A model generated the notes under the pieces. The model searched no databases. It saw nothing but the letters and a program-made list of their open reading frames with translations, and was not told the origin of the DNA. Made by a program: the position numbers and the translations under genes. A stretch of 64,000 nucleotides of DNA from Micromonospora phaseoli (GTDB lineage: Bacteria; Actinomycetota; Actinomycetes; Mycobacteriales; Micromonosporaceae), in the NCBI RefSeq assembly GCF_900109115.1, contig NZ_FNYV01000010.1, positions 164,109 to 228,108 on the forward strand, given 5' to 3'. Of this stretch, positions 32,302-40,676 are shown in pieces; position 1 is the stretch's first letter, and each line of letters starts with the position of its first letter.

Positions 32302-33120
32302 GTGCGGCTGAGCGAGATCAGTACCTATCCGGTCAAGGGCTGTCACCGGCTCGGCCACCAGCAGGCCGCGGTGGCGTCGTGGGGGCTCGACGGTGACCGG
32401 CGCTGGATGGTGGTGGACGCCGACGGTGTCGGCGTCACCCAGCGGGAGAACACCGCACTGGTCCGGCTGCGCGCCCACCCGAGCGCCGGCGGGTTGCTGC
32501 TGGGTGCCGACGGGTACCCGGAGCTACTGGTGCCCGAGCCGACCGGCGCCGATCCGGTCCAGGTGCGTACCTTCCGGCGGCGGCCACTGCGGGTCGGCGC
32601 GCTGCCCGCCGGTCCGGCCGCCGACGCGTGGCTCAGTTCGCTGCTGGACCGGCCGGTCCGACTGGTCTGGCTCGCCGAGCCGGCCCGGCACGTCGAACGG
32701 GGCAGCAAGAAGCACGACCCGGGCGACCAGGTCAGCTTCGCCGACGCGTACCCGGTGCTGCTGACCAGCACCGCGTCGTTGGCCGCGCTCGGCGACTGGC
32801 TCACCGAGGCCGGCGCGGACCCGGTGCCGATGACCCGGTTCCGGCCCAACCTGGTGGTCGACGGCGCCCCGGCCTGGGCGGAGGACGACTGGGAGGGGCG
32901 GCCGATGCGGATCGGCGGCCTGGCCTTCCGTGCCGCCAACCCGTCGGCCCGCTGCCTGGTCACCACCACCGACCAGGAGACCGGGGTACGCGGCCGGGAG
33001 CCGCTGCGTACCCTCGCCCGGCACCGCAACATCGGTCGCCAGCTCCTGTTCGGGCTGAACCTCCTGCCGCTGGAGTCCGGCACGCTGCGGCTCGGCGACA
33101 CGGTGGAGCTGGCCGACTGA
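32302..33120 (+). CDS. MOSC-domain molybdopterin-type protein
   Basis: 272-aa protein with an N-terminal MOSC beta-barrel (MRLSEISTYPVKGCHRLGHQQAAVASWGLDGDRRWMVVDADG) and the MOSC core later (VSFADAYPVLLTSTASLAAL, TRFRPNLVVDGAPAWAEDDW, ARCLVTTTDQETGVRGREPLRTLARHR). The cysteine in SARCLVTTTDQ is the position used by Moco-binding mARC/YcbX-type reductases, so it is probably an N-hydroxylated-substrate reductase (family knowledge). GTG start four bases after the methyltransferase stop. Confidence 0.88.
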   Translation: MRLSEISTYPVKGCHRLGHQQAAVASWGLDGDRRWMVVDADGVGVTQRENTALVRLRAHPSAGGLLLGADGYPELLVPEPTGADPVQVRTFRRRPLRVGALPAGPAADAWLSSLLDRPVRLVWLAEPARHVERGSKKHDPGDQVSFADAYPVLLTSTASLAALGDWLTEAGADPVPMTRFRPNLVVDGAPAWAEDDWEGRPMRIGGLAFRAANPSARCLVTTTDQETGVRGREPLRTLARHRNIGRQLLFGLNLLPLESGTLRLGDTVELAD

Positions 33121-33193
33121 CCGGCCACGTTGGATCTTGTCTTAGCTTTCGCTTAGCTCGCTTGTCCGTCCCGGCGCTTCTCCGGCAGCATGT

Positions 33194-34198
33194 GTGCACG
33201 TGACCGACGGAACCGACGGCCCCGCCGACCGGACAGCGGCCCCGCCTTCTCGGCTGGGACGTTGGCTGGCCGGCGGGGCCGTTGCCGCGCTGGCCACGGT
33301 CCTCGGGCTGAGCCTCGCACTGAGCTCCGGTGCCGCGCCCGCCTGCGCCGCGCCCGCCCGTGCCGCCGCGCTGCTCGCCCCGCCTGCTGCCGGCACCCTG
33401 AACAAGGGAAAGGCCACCTTCTACGACTCCAAGGGCGCGGGTGGCAACTGCTCCTATCCCGCCGCCCCCGCCGACCGCCTGTACGTCGCGCTCGGCCCCA
33501 GCGAGTACGCCGACGGCGCGGCGTGCGGCGGCTACCTCGACGTGACCGGCCCGAAGGGCAAGGTGCGGGTCATGGTGATGGACCAGTGTCCCGAGTGCGC
33601 CCCCGGCCATGTCGACCTGTCCCGCGAGGCTTTCGCCCGGATCGCCGAGCCGGTGCAGGGCATCGTCAACGTCAGCTACCGGATGGTCGGCGACCCGCCG
33701 CTGGCCGGCCCGCTCACCTTCCGGATCAAGGAGGGCGCCTCCCGGTACTGGTTCGCCGTGCTGGTCGCCGGACACGGCAACCCGCTGCGCGCTGTCGAGG
33801 TACGGCAGGGCAGCTCTGGTGCGTGGCGGGCGGCCAGCCGGGAGAGCTACAACTACTGGCTGATCGACTCGGGAGCCGGCCCGGGGCCGTACCAGATCCG
33901 GGTCACCGACACCCGGGGACACCGGGCCACCGCCACCGGCATCCGGATGGCTCCCGGCCAGGTGCAGCGCAGCACCGTCCGGATGTACGGGGCCACCTCG
34001 GGCGGGTCGACGACCTCGACCAGGTCACCGTCGGCCAGCCCGAAGCCGAGCGTCAGCGCGACGGCCCGCCCGACGCCGTCCGCCTCGTCCGTGGCTTCCG
34101 TGCCGGCGACGGCCAGTGCGTCGGCCCCGGCCACACCGGCCACGGATACGGCGCTCGCGCCCGCGTCGCTCGCCGCGTCGCCGGGCTGCGGCGGCTGA
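33194..34198 (+). CDS. Secreted expansin-like protein
   Basis: 334-aa protein with a signal peptide (about residues 22-55), then an expansin module: a double-psi beta-barrel with GKATFYDSKGAGGNCSYPA, CGGYLDVTGPKGKVRVMVMDQCPECAPGHVDLSREAFARIA (catalytic-type aspartate and HVDLS), followed by a CBM63-like domain (RYWFAVLVAGHGNPLRAVEVRQGSSGAWRAASRESYNYWLIDSGAGPGPYQIRVTD). The C-terminus is a long Ser/Ala/Thr/Pro tail. It loosens cell-wall polysaccharides without hydrolysis. Two in-frame GTG codons (33194, 33200) are possible starts; I use the first. Confidence 0.86.
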   Translation: MHVTDGTDGPADRTAAPPSRLGRWLAGGAVAALATVLGLSLALSSGAAPACAAPARAAALLAPPAAGTLNKGKATFYDSKGAGGNCSYPAAPADRLYVALGPSEYADGAACGGYLDVTGPKGKVRVMVMDQCPECAPGHVDLSREAFARIAEPVQGIVNVSYRMVGDPPLAGPLTFRIKEGASRYWFAVLVAGHGNPLRAVEVRQGSSGAWRAASRESYNYWLIDSGAGPGPYQIRVTDTRGHRATATGIRMAPGQVQRSTVRMYGATSGGSTTSTRSPSASPKPSVSATARPTPSASSVASVPATASASAPATPATDTALAPASLAASPGCGG

Positions 34199-34244
34199 CG
34201 GATCCACCGGGCCGGGGCGGCTCCGGGTCGCCGGGACAGCGGGT

Positions 34245-34802
34245 TCAGTCGGCCGCGCGGTGACCGTGCCGGTCCTGGGTCAACCCGAGCCACATCAGGA
34301 TCTCGTCCCGGTCATCGCCGGGAGCCACCCGCAGCGCCCCGGGCCACCGGCCCACCTCGCGGTACCCGAGCCGTCGGTAGAACCGGTCCAGCCCCAGCCC
34401 GTCCCGTACGGTCACCTGCAACCCCGTGAGGCCGATGTCCCGGGCGATCCGCTCTGCCTCGCGCAGCAGCGCCTCGCCGAATCCACGCCCCTGAGCGTCG
34501 GGATGGACCATCACCCGGGTGAGCACCCGCAGGTGCGGCTTCAGATGGAATCGCGGATCGGTGAGGATCGCCATGGCGACGAGCCGCTCGTCGTCGTACC
34601 CGAGCAGCAGCCGGTCCGGGCCGTCCGCGATGCCCGCCAGCGTGGGGTCGGCGATCGTGCGTACCTCGTCGGCGGTGACCGGTGCCACGAAGCCGACCGC
34701 ACCACCGGCGTTGGTCACGTCGACCCAGAGTGCGACGATCCGCGCGCGCAGATCTGGGGCCAGCACGGGATCGTGAACGAAACGCAGGCTCACGTCGGAC
34801 AT
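34245..34802 (-). CDS. GNAT family N-acetyltransferase
   Basis: 185-aa acetyl-CoA-dependent acetyltransferase with the GNAT core VLTRVMVHPDAQGRGFGEALLREAERIARDIGLTGLQVTVRDGLGLDRFYRRLGYREVGRWP (Q/RxxGxG/A acetyl-CoA loop at QGRGFG). The C-terminal DEILMWLGL is shared with aminoglycoside- or peptide-type relatives; the substrate is unknown. The ATG at 34802 is chosen because any longer frame runs into the tRNA-Leu gene upstream. Confidence 0.82.
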   Translation of the reverse strand: MSDVSLRFVHDPVLAPDLRARIVALWVDVTNAGGAVGFVAPVTADEVRTIADPTLAGIADGPDRLLLGYDDERLVAMAILTDPRFHLKPHLRVLTRVMVHPDAQGRGFGEALLREAERIARDIGLTGLQVTVRDGLGLDRFYRRLGYREVGRWPGALRVAPGDDRDEILMWLGLTQDRHGHRAAD

Positions 34803-34862
34803 CCTGACCTGCCGTAGCCCGGGCCGCCCGTGATCGTGATGCTCCCGACAGGGGAACCGTGG

Positions 34863-34945
34863 TGCGGGAGGGGGGATTCGAACCCCCACGTCCTTTCGGA
34901 CAATAGGACCTAAACCTACCGCGGCTGCCATTACGCCACTCCCGC
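34863..34945 (-). tRNA. tRNA-Leu (anticodon TAG)
   Basis: An 83-base class II tRNA. Acceptor arms GCGGGAG and CTCCCGC pair perfectly, the anticodon loop TTTAGGT places TAG at positions 34-36, and the variable arm and TTCGAAT T-loop are intact. Discriminator A follows the acceptor stem; CCA is not encoded. Confidence 0.93.
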
Positions 34946-35064
34946 CAGCCTGAGAGAGTCTAGAGCGTCGGGCCGGACCGCTGTCGAGACCTATACCGCG
35001 CCCGGTGCTGACGCGTCGTCTGCGGGCTGGCGGGTGCGACGGGTCGGCAGGTCGGCCGGGTGGG

Positions 35065-35541
35065 TCAGTCCAGGCCGAGGTCGCGGCGGAGCTTCGCGAC
35101 GTGGCCGGTGGCCTTGACGTTGTAGAGCGCCCGTTCGATCTTGCCGTCCTCGTCGATGACGAAGGTCGAGCGGATCACCCCGGTCACGGTACGGCCGTAC
35201 ATCTGCTTCTCGCCGTACGCGCCGTAGGAGTTCAGCACCGCCTTGTCGGTGTCGGCGACCAGCGGGAAGGTGATCGCGTCGCGGTCGCGGAACTTGGCGA
35301 GCTTCTCCGGCTTGTCCGGTGAGATGCCGATCACCTCGTAACCGGCGGCCTTGAGTGAGGCCAACGAGTCGCGGAAGTCGCACGCCTGCTTGGTGCAGCC
35401 GGGGGTCATCGCGGCCGGGTAGGCGTACAGGACCACCTTGCGACCGCGCAGGTCGGCCAGGGTGAGCTGCCCGCCGGTGTCGGTGGGCAGGGTGAATTCA
35501 GGCGCCGGGTCACCGGGGGAGAGGCGAGCGGGTGCGGTCAT
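35065..35541 (-). CDS. bcp: Thioredoxin-dependent thiol peroxidase (BCP/PrxQ type)
   Basis: 158-aa atypical two-cysteine peroxiredoxin that reduces hydroperoxides with thioredoxin. The peroxidatic cysteine lies in TPGCTKQACDFRDS, with the resolving cysteine five residues on (CTKQAC), as in PrxQ/BCP. It starts MTAPARLSPGDPAPEFTLPTDTGGQLTLADLRGRKVVLYAYPAAMTPGC, normal length. Single gene between tRNA-Leu and the cobalt/nickel importer. Confidence 0.94.
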   Translation of the reverse strand: MTAPARLSPGDPAPEFTLPTDTGGQLTLADLRGRKVVLYAYPAAMTPGCTKQACDFRDSLASLKAAGYEVIGISPDKPEKLAKFRDRDAITFPLVADTDKAVLNSYGAYGEKQMYGRTVTGVIRSTFVIDEDGKIERALYNVKATGHVAKLRRDLGLD

Positions 35542-35611
35542 GGCACGACCCTACCGCCGTCCGGGTCCGGCTCCTCGGGCGCGCCGCGCCCACGAGGTGT
35601 GCAAGGGCCGG

Positions 35612-35656
35612 TGCTGTTGCCAGCTATTGGCAACAGCATGGTGCGGGAAATAGGCT
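35612..35656 (+). promoter_or_regulatory. Nur-like operator and promoter of the ECF metal importer
   Basis: A perfect 11-bp inverted repeat TGCTGTTGCCA (35612-35622), spacer GCTAT, TGGCAACAGCA (35628-35638). Its inner part TTGCCA-N5-TGGCAA matches the layout of the nickel-responsive Nur box described in Streptomyces (tTGCaa-N5-ttGCAA). The right arm supplies a -35-like TTGGCA (35627-35632), 18 bases before a TAGGCT -10 (35651-35656), so a bound repressor would block polymerase. Confidence 0.6.
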
Positions 35657-35717
35657 CACCCCCTGCCGGTGAGCGCGGGCTCGCCGACACGTGGGAGGTC
35701 ACGTGGAAACCCTGGCG

Positions 35718-36419
35718 ATGCACATCTCCAACGGGATCATCAACGGTCCGGTCGCCGCGGTCTTCGCGGCGATCGCGTTGGCGGCGATGGCGCTCTGCGT
35801 CCTGCGCGGCCGGCAGGACCTGGACGACCGGCTGGCCCCGATGGCCGGCCTCGTCGCCGCCTTCATCTTCGCCGTCCAGATGCTCAACTTCCCGATCTTC
35901 ACCGCCGGGGTGAGCGGCCACCTGCTCGGCGGCGCGCTCGCCGCCATGCTGGTCGGCCCCTGGGTCGGCGCGCTCTGCGTCGCGGTGGTGCTCGTGGTGC
36001 AGGCCCTCGTCTTCGGCGACGGCGGGGTGGCCATGCTCGGGCTCAACATCACCAACATGGCGGTCATCGGCATCGCGGTGGCCTACCTGGTGATCGCGCT
36101 GCTGCTGCGGGTGCTGCCCCGGACCATGGCCGGACTGAGCATCACCGCCTTCGTCTCCGCGTTGGTCAGCGTGGTCGTCGCGGCGATGGGCTTCGTGCTG
36201 CAGTACCAGCTCGGCGGCACCACCGACCTCGGCGGCAACCTGTCCGGGCTGGCCGGCACGATGGCCGTGTCCCACCTGTTCATCGGCGTCGGCGAGGGCC
36301 TGATCACGGCCACCACTGTGGTCACCGTGGCGAAGGTACGACCCGACCTGGTGTACGCGTTGCGCGCTCTGAAGCCGGCCACGCCGGCACCCGCACCGGC
36401 GCTCGGAGGTGTCCGGTGA
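35718..36419 (+). CDS. cbiM: Cobalt/nickel ECF importer, substrate-binding membrane subunit CbiM/NikM
   Basis: S-component of a cobalt or nickel energy-coupling-factor importer. The 233-aa protein begins MHISNGIINGPV; in this family the N-terminal Met-His dips into the core and binds the metal, which favours the ATG at 35718. A GTG at 35703 has the better ribosome site (GGGAGG) and would add five residues. Six or seven hydrophobic helices follow, with FPIFTAGVSGHLLGGALAAMLVGPW (second conserved His) and MAVSHLFIGVGEGLITA. It overlaps the next gene by GTGA. Whether it carries Co or Ni is not decided by sequence; the Nur-like operator points to nickel. Confidence 0.9.
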   Translation: MHISNGIINGPVAAVFAAIALAAMALCVLRGRQDLDDRLAPMAGLVAAFIFAVQMLNFPIFTAGVSGHLLGGALAAMLVGPWVGALCVAVVLVVQALVFGDGGVAMLGLNITNMAVIGIAVAYLVIALLLRVLPRTMAGLSITAFVSALVSVVVAAMGFVLQYQLGGTTDLGGNLSGLAGTMAVSHLFIGVGEGLITATTVVTVAKVRPDLVYALRALKPATPAPAPALGGVR

Positions 36420-36835
36420 AGCGGTCCCTGGGGTTCGTATTCGGTGGCCTGCTCGTCGCCCTGCTGCTGGCCGGAGTGGTCAGCAACTTCGCCTCGTCCC
36501 ACCCGGACGGGCTGGACTCGTCGCTGCGCGAAGGCTGCACCTTCGACGCCGACGACGAGATCACCGGCGGCAGTTGCCCGGCACAGGAGGAGAAGGAGCA
36601 CGAGATCGGCGGGCCGTTGGCCGACTACGGCATCTCGGGCCTCGACAACGACATCCTCTCCACCGGGCTCTCCGGCGTGCTGGGGGTGCTGCTGACCTTC
36701 GCCGTGGCCGGTGGCACCTTCTGGCTGGTTCGCCGGCGCGGCCCGGAGCCGGCGCCGGAGCACGTCGCCGGATCGCCGGGCGCCGGCCGGACGGACCCGG
36801 CCACGACCGATCCGACCGCCACGAACAAGGCATAG
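36416..36835 (+). CDS. cbiN: CbiN-like PDGLE-domain auxiliary subunit
   Basis: 139-aa protein with two membrane helices (LGFVFGGLLVALLLAGVVSNF and ILSTGLSGVLGVLLTFAVAGGTFWL) flanking an extracytoplasmic loop with SSHPDGLDSSL (the PDGLE motif) and a cysteine pair (CTF...SCP). CbiN/NikN subunits help load metal into the M subunit. It starts with GTG within the cbiM stop and ends with a hydrophilic tail. Confidence 0.85.
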   Translation: MKRSLGFVFGGLLVALLLAGVVSNFASSHPDGLDSSLREGCTFDADDEITGGSCPAQEEKEHEIGGPLADYGISGLDNDILSTGLSGVLGVLLTFAVAGGTFWLVRRRGPEPAPEHVAGSPGAGRTDPATTDPTATNKA

Positions 36836-36840
36836 CGCGG

Positions 36841-37611
36841 GTGGCCGCCGGGCACGCCCACGTGCTGTACCGCGAGGTCGACTCGCCGGTGCACCGGCTG
36901 CCGCCGGAGGTCAAGATCGCGGCGATGGTGGCGTTCACCATCGCCGTGGTCGCCACTCCCCGCGAGGCGCTCTGGGCCTTCGGCGCGTACGCCCTGCTGG
37001 TCGTGGCCGTCGCGGTGCTGGCCCGGGTGAACGCCCGTTGGCTGCTGCTCCGCTCGACGATCGAGCTGCCGTTCGTGGTCTTCGCCGTCGCGCTGCCGTT
37101 CCTCGGCGTGGGTGAACGGGTGGACGTGGCCGGGCTGAGCCTCTCCGTCGACGGCCTCTACGGCGCGTGGAACATCGTCGCCAAGGGCACCCTGGGCGTG
37201 TGGGCGTCGCTGCTGCTGGCGGCGAGCACCACCACCCGCGACCTGATCGTCGGGCTGGACCGGCTGCGTTGCCCGCAGATCCTCACCCAGATCGCCACTT
37301 TCATGCTGCGCTACCTGGACGTGCTGGTCGGCGAGGCCCGCCGGATGCGGGTCGCCCGGATCTCCCGCGGCGACGACCCACGCTTCGTGTGGCAGCTGCG
37401 CGGCTTCGCCGCCGGCGTCGGGGCGCTGTTCCTGCGCGCCTTCGAGCGGGGCGAGCGGGTCTACCTGGCGATGCTGTCGCGCGGCTACACCGGCCGGATG
37501 CCGGCCGTCTGGCAGGGCGCGGGTGCGGCGACGACCGGGCAGTGGCTGGTCGCGGCCACCGTGCCGGTCCTGGCGGGCGCCGTCGCCGCCACCGCAGTCG
37601 TGCTGACATGA
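36841..37611 (+). CDS. cbiQ: ECF transporter transmembrane T component CbiQ
   Basis: 256-aa energy-coupling membrane protein. It has four to six hydrophobic helices, and the cytoplasmic coupling helices contain the two conserved Ala-Arg-Gly-like motifs seen here as ARRMRVARISRG and FERGERVYLAMLSRGYTG that dock on the ATPases. GTG start at 36841, five bases after cbiN. Confidence 0.9.
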   Translation: MAAGHAHVLYREVDSPVHRLPPEVKIAAMVAFTIAVVATPREALWAFGAYALLVVAVAVLARVNARWLLLRSTIELPFVVFAVALPFLGVGERVDVAGLSLSVDGLYGAWNIVAKGTLGVWASLLLAASTTTRDLIVGLDRLRCPQILTQIATFMLRYLDVLVGEARRMRVARISRGDDPRFVWQLRGFAAGVGALFLRAFERGERVYLAMLSRGYTGRMPAVWQGAGAATTGQWLVAATVPVLAGAVAATAVVLT

Positions 37612-37618
37612 TCGAACG

Positions 37619-38389
37619 GTGCAGCCCACCGCGCCCAGTCTGGAGGTCCGTGGCGTCCGGTACGCGTACCCGGACGGTCACGTCGCCCTGCACGGCGTCG
37701 ACCTGACGGTGGCGCGGGGCGAACGGGTCGCCCTGCTCGGCCCCAACGGTGCCGGCAAGACCACCCTGGTGCTGCACCTCAACGGCATCCTCACCCCGAC
37801 CGAGGGTGGCATCGTCGTCGGTGGGCTGGCGGTCAGCTCGGACCGGGCGAGGCTGGCGGAGATCCGTCGACGGGTGGGCATCGTCTTCCAGGATCCGGAC
37901 GACCAGCTCTTCCTGCCCACCGTCGCCGAGGACGTGGCGTTCGGCCCGGCGAACCTCGGGCTGCGCGGCGCGGAGCTGGCGGCGCGGGTGGACGAGGCGC
38001 TCGCGGCGGTGGGCATGTCCGAGCACCGCGACCGGACCCCGCACCACCTCTCCTTCGGCCAGCGCCGCCGGGTGGCGGTGGCCACCGTGCTCGCCATGCG
38101 CCCGGAGATCCTGGTGCTCGACGAGCCCTCGTCCAACCTCGACCCGGCGGCCCGGCGGGAACTGGCCGGCATCCTGCGCGACCTGCCGGTGACCCTGCTG
38201 ATGGTCACCCACGACCTGCCGTACGCCTTCGAGCTCTGTGACCGCTCCGTCATCCTCGACGGCGGGCGGATCGTGGCCGACGGGCCGACCCCCGAACTCC
38301 TCGGCGACGAGGAACTGCTGGCCCGGCACCGCCTCGAACTGCCCTACCTCTTCCGTCCCACCCCCGGCCCCACCCCGGTCAGGGAGTAG
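37619..38389 (+). CDS. cbiO: ECF transporter ATPase CbiO
   Basis: 256-aa ABC ATPase: Walker A GPNGAGKTTLVLHLNG, Q-loop VGIVFQDPDDQLFLPTV, signature LSFGQRRRVAVATVLAMRP, Walker B ILVLDEPSSNLDP, H-loop MVTHD. FQDPDDQLF is typical of ECF ATPases. It completes the cbiMNQO operon. Its end overlaps the last bases of the convergent membrane-protein gene by 11 bases. Confidence 0.94.
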   Translation: MQPTAPSLEVRGVRYAYPDGHVALHGVDLTVARGERVALLGPNGAGKTTLVLHLNGILTPTEGGIVVGGLAVSSDRARLAEIRRRVGIVFQDPDDQLFLPTVAEDVAFGPANLGLRGAELAARVDEALAAVGMSEHRDRTPHHLSFGQRRRVAVATVLAMRPEILVLDEPSSNLDPAARRELAGILRDLPVTLLMVTHDLPYAFELCDRSVILDGGRIVADGPTPELLGDEELLARHRLELPYLFRPTPGPTPVRE

Positions 38390-39473
38390 CCGCCGCCGCG
38401 CGTCGGCCGGCGGTGTGCAGGCGCAGCACGGCGGCGGCCAGCGCGCCGGCCCCGGCGACGAGGACCAGGACGACCAGCAGCCGGGCGGCGGTCGCCGGCC
38501 ACGGCATCGGGACGACCGCACGGGCGAGCACGGCGGCGTTGGTGACCCCGGCGAACAGGGCCAGACATGCTCCGGCCAGCGCCACCACGAAGTCGGCGTG
38601 GGCGCGGGTACGCGTCGTCGCCCAGCCTCCGGCGGCGATCGCGCCGAGCCCGGTCAGCAGGGCCCACACCGGGCCGGTCAGCAGCCCGCCGAGCGTGCCG
38701 CCGACCCCCTCGGCTCCGGCGTCCAGCACCCGCCCGACGGAGAGCACGACGGCCGCCACCCCGCCGAGGACCAGCAGTCCGCCGAGGGCCACCAGCGCCC
38801 GCCGGCCCGGAGTCGAGGCCGCCGGCAGCAGCCCGAGAGCGCCCACCGCCAGCATGCCGAGGGTGGCGGCCACCCACCAGGTGTACGCGTCCGGCGGCGG
38901 CACCCAGTCCAGGGTGCCGCGCAGCTCCATCGGTCCGTCGGCGTCGCGCAGCGGCACGACCCAGTCGCGTACCCGGTGCTCGCGTTCGGGTGCCGCGCGG
39001 ACCTGCGCGGGCGGTGCCGCCTCGCGCCACAGGACGCGTTGGTCGTGCCAGCGGGCGGTGTTTCCACCGTCGACGCGTCGCCACTGCGGGGCGGCGGCCG
39101 GATCCACCTCGGCGGGCAGCACGGTGTCCCCGACGATGGTGCGGTTCAGGTATGTCGCGGGCGACCGGGTGTTCTCGAAGACACCGTCGGGCCCCACCCG
39201 CAGGTACGGCTCGCCCGAGTAACCGACCACCTCGACCGGCTCGCCGCCGGTGTTGGTCAGCTCCAGCCGGGCGCCCGCCTCGATCACCCGTACCCGCAGC
39301 TCCGGCCGGGCCGGGGTCACCTCGGTGACCTCGACCCGGTAGTCGGTGCCGTCGGGCGCGTCCGCGCCGTGCGCGAGCGCCGGGGTGGCGGTCGCGACGA
39401 GCGCGGTGACCGCGCCGGCGAGCAGCAGCCCGGCCCGGGCCAGCAGGGCCCGGACCGGTGGGGCCGGGATCAC
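38379..39473 (-). CDS. Secreted-domain membrane protein of the sigma/redox operon, probable copper handling
   Basis: 364-aa protein with a signal peptide predicted to be cleaved after ATPALA, leaving HGADAPDGTDYRVEV as the mature N-terminus, an extracytoplasmic beta-rich domain of about 150 residues (PARPELRVRVIEAGARLELTNTGGEPVEVVGY), and then five membrane helices. No family name is recognised. The exposed N-terminal histidine parallels the CopC and YcnI proteins encoded next door. GTG start overlaps the stop of the DsbA-like gene (GTGA). Confidence 0.72.
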   Translation of the reverse strand: MIPAPPVRALLARAGLLLAGAVTALVATATPALAHGADAPDGTDYRVEVTEVTPARPELRVRVIEAGARLELTNTGGEPVEVVGYSGEPYLRVGPDGVFENTRSPATYLNRTIVGDTVLPAEVDPAAAPQWRRVDGGNTARWHDQRVLWREAAPPAQVRAAPEREHRVRDWVVPLRDADGPMELRGTLDWVPPPDAYTWWVAATLGMLAVGALGLLPAASTPGRRALVALGGLLVLGGVAAVVLSVGRVLDAGAEGVGGTLGGLLTGPVWALLTGLGAIAAGGWATTRTRAHADFVVALAGACLALFAGVTNAAVLARAVVPMPWPATAARLLVVLVLVAGAGALAAAVLRLHTAGRRAAAATP

Positions 39474-40189
39474 CTGCCGGCCGCCTCCACCGCGGCGGTG
39501 ATGTTCTCCGGCGTCCACTCCCGCACCGGCTCCCCGTCGACCAGGATGCTCGGCGTGCCGGTGATGTTGGCGCGGGTCGCCTCGTCGGTGACGTGGTCCG
39601 TCCACGACTGGTACTTCCCGTCGCGGACACAGCTGCCGAAGGCGTCCCGGTCCAGTCCGACCTCGACGCCGATGTCGATCAGCTCGTCGTTGCTCAGGCC
39701 GGCACCGCCCTCCGGCGGTTGCCGCTCGAACAGTGCCTTGGAGAACTCGGTGAACCGGCCGCCCTCGGCGGCGCAGCCGGACGCAGCCGACGAGCGGGTC
39801 GAGTACTCGGTGCTGGAGTAGCGGTTCAAGAACGCCACCGGGTGGTACACCACCCGCACCTTGCCGTCGCTGATCAGCTGCGCGATGGTGGCGCCACTGC
39901 TCTGCTCGAACTGCTTGCAGGCCGGGCAGAGGTAGTCCTCGTAGATGTCGATGGTCACCGGCCCGGAACCCACCACCACACCGGTGCCGGCGTCGTTGGC
40001 GCCCGGCGGTGCGGTGTACTCATCGGACTGTTGGCCCGACCAGACGCTCCACCCGATCAGCCCGGCGATGACCAGCACCACCACCGCACCGAGCGAGATC
40101 CACAGTGTCCGCTTGCGGCGCCGCTCCCGGGCAAGCTGTTCCCGGACCACCCGGGCCGCGTCCTTGCGTCCCTTGCGACTACTCATCAT
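39470..40189 (-). CDS. Membrane-anchored DsbA-like thioredoxin-fold oxidoreductase
   Basis: 239-aa protein: basic cytoplasmic N-terminus, one membrane helix (TLWISLGAVVVLVIAGLIGWSVW), then a thioredoxin-fold domain with the redox motif CPAC in IDIYEDYLCPACKQFEQSSG, a helical insertion with extra cysteines (SGCAAEGG, FGSCVRDG), and the cis-Pro segment NITGTPSILVDGEPV. It resembles the actinobacterial DsbA/MSMEG-type disulfide oxidases. It overlaps both neighbours, placing it firmly in the sigma-factor operon. Confidence 0.9.
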   Translation of the reverse strand: MMSSRKGRKDAARVVREQLARERRRKRTLWISLGAVVVLVIAGLIGWSVWSGQQSDEYTAPPGANDAGTGVVVGSGPVTIDIYEDYLCPACKQFEQSSGATIAQLISDGKVRVVYHPVAFLNRYSSTEYSTRSSAASGCAAEGGRFTEFSKALFERQPPEGGAGLSNDELIDIGVEVGLDRDAFGSCVRDGKYQSWTDHVTDEATRANITGTPSILVDGEPVREWTPENITAAVEAAGR

Positions 40190-40676
40190 CGTCCTCCACC
40201 GGTTCGCCCGTCAGCGCGCCGTCGGCTGAGACGGCGGTGCGGGGCCAGATCAGCAGGAACCCGGCCAGCGCCAGGAAGCCCAGGTCCCGGAGGATCTCCG
40301 GGAGATAGCTGGGGCTCTGGCCGGCCGGCAGCTCGCCGCCCACCCCGAAGCAGCCGCAGTCGATCGCCAGCCCGCGCGCCCACGCCGAGACGATGCCCGC
40401 GATGAAGACCAGCAGCAGCGCCACGGAGACCCCGGCGACCAGCCGGGTGGCCAGCCCGACCAGCAGCAGTACGCCCAGCGCCAACTCGACGAGCGGCAGC
40501 GCCGCGCCGAGGACCATCGCCACGTCGTACGGCAGGACCTGGTACGCGTGCACCGCGCGGCCCGAGGCGGCCAGGTCATCCACCTTCGACCAGCCCGCGT
40601 ACAGCCAGACGGCCGCCAGGCCGAGCCGGACGGCGAGCCCGAGCCAGGGACGCCAGCTGCGCAACCTCTCGTTCAT
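40179..40676 (-). CDS. MauE/DoxX-family redox-associated membrane protein
   Basis: 165-aa protein with four membrane helices, beginning MNERLRSWRPWLGLAVRLGLAAVWLYAGWSKVDDL (DoxX/MauE signature) and containing the cysteine motif DCGCFGVGG between helices 3 and 4. MauE-type proteins pair with disulfide-handling thioredoxin-fold partners, here the adjacent DsbA-like protein, which it overlaps by 11 bases. Confidence 0.88.
   Translation of the reverse strand: MNERLRSWRPWLGLAVRLGLAAVWLYAGWSKVDDLAASGRAVHAYQVLPYDVAMVLGAALPLVELALGVLLLVGLATRLVAGVSVALLLVFIAGIVSAWARGLAIDCGCFGVGGELPAGQSPSYLPEILRDLGFLALAGFLLIWPRTAVSADGALTGEPVEDDDE

Noticed and set aside
33121..33199. Tandem CTTAGCT motifs as a defined promoter of the expansin gene
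   Set aside because: Two TTAGCT copies occur, but neither has a suitable -35 or distance to the start; only a suggestion.
34803..34931. N-terminal extension of the GNAT protein
   Set aside because: The longer frame is translated from the tRNA-Leu gene; the ATG at 34802 gives the normal domain start.
35542..35717. Cobalamin riboswitch upstream of cbiM
   Set aside because: The leader is too short for the B12-riboswitch fold and I see no B12-box-like sequence; the palindrome looks like a protein operator.
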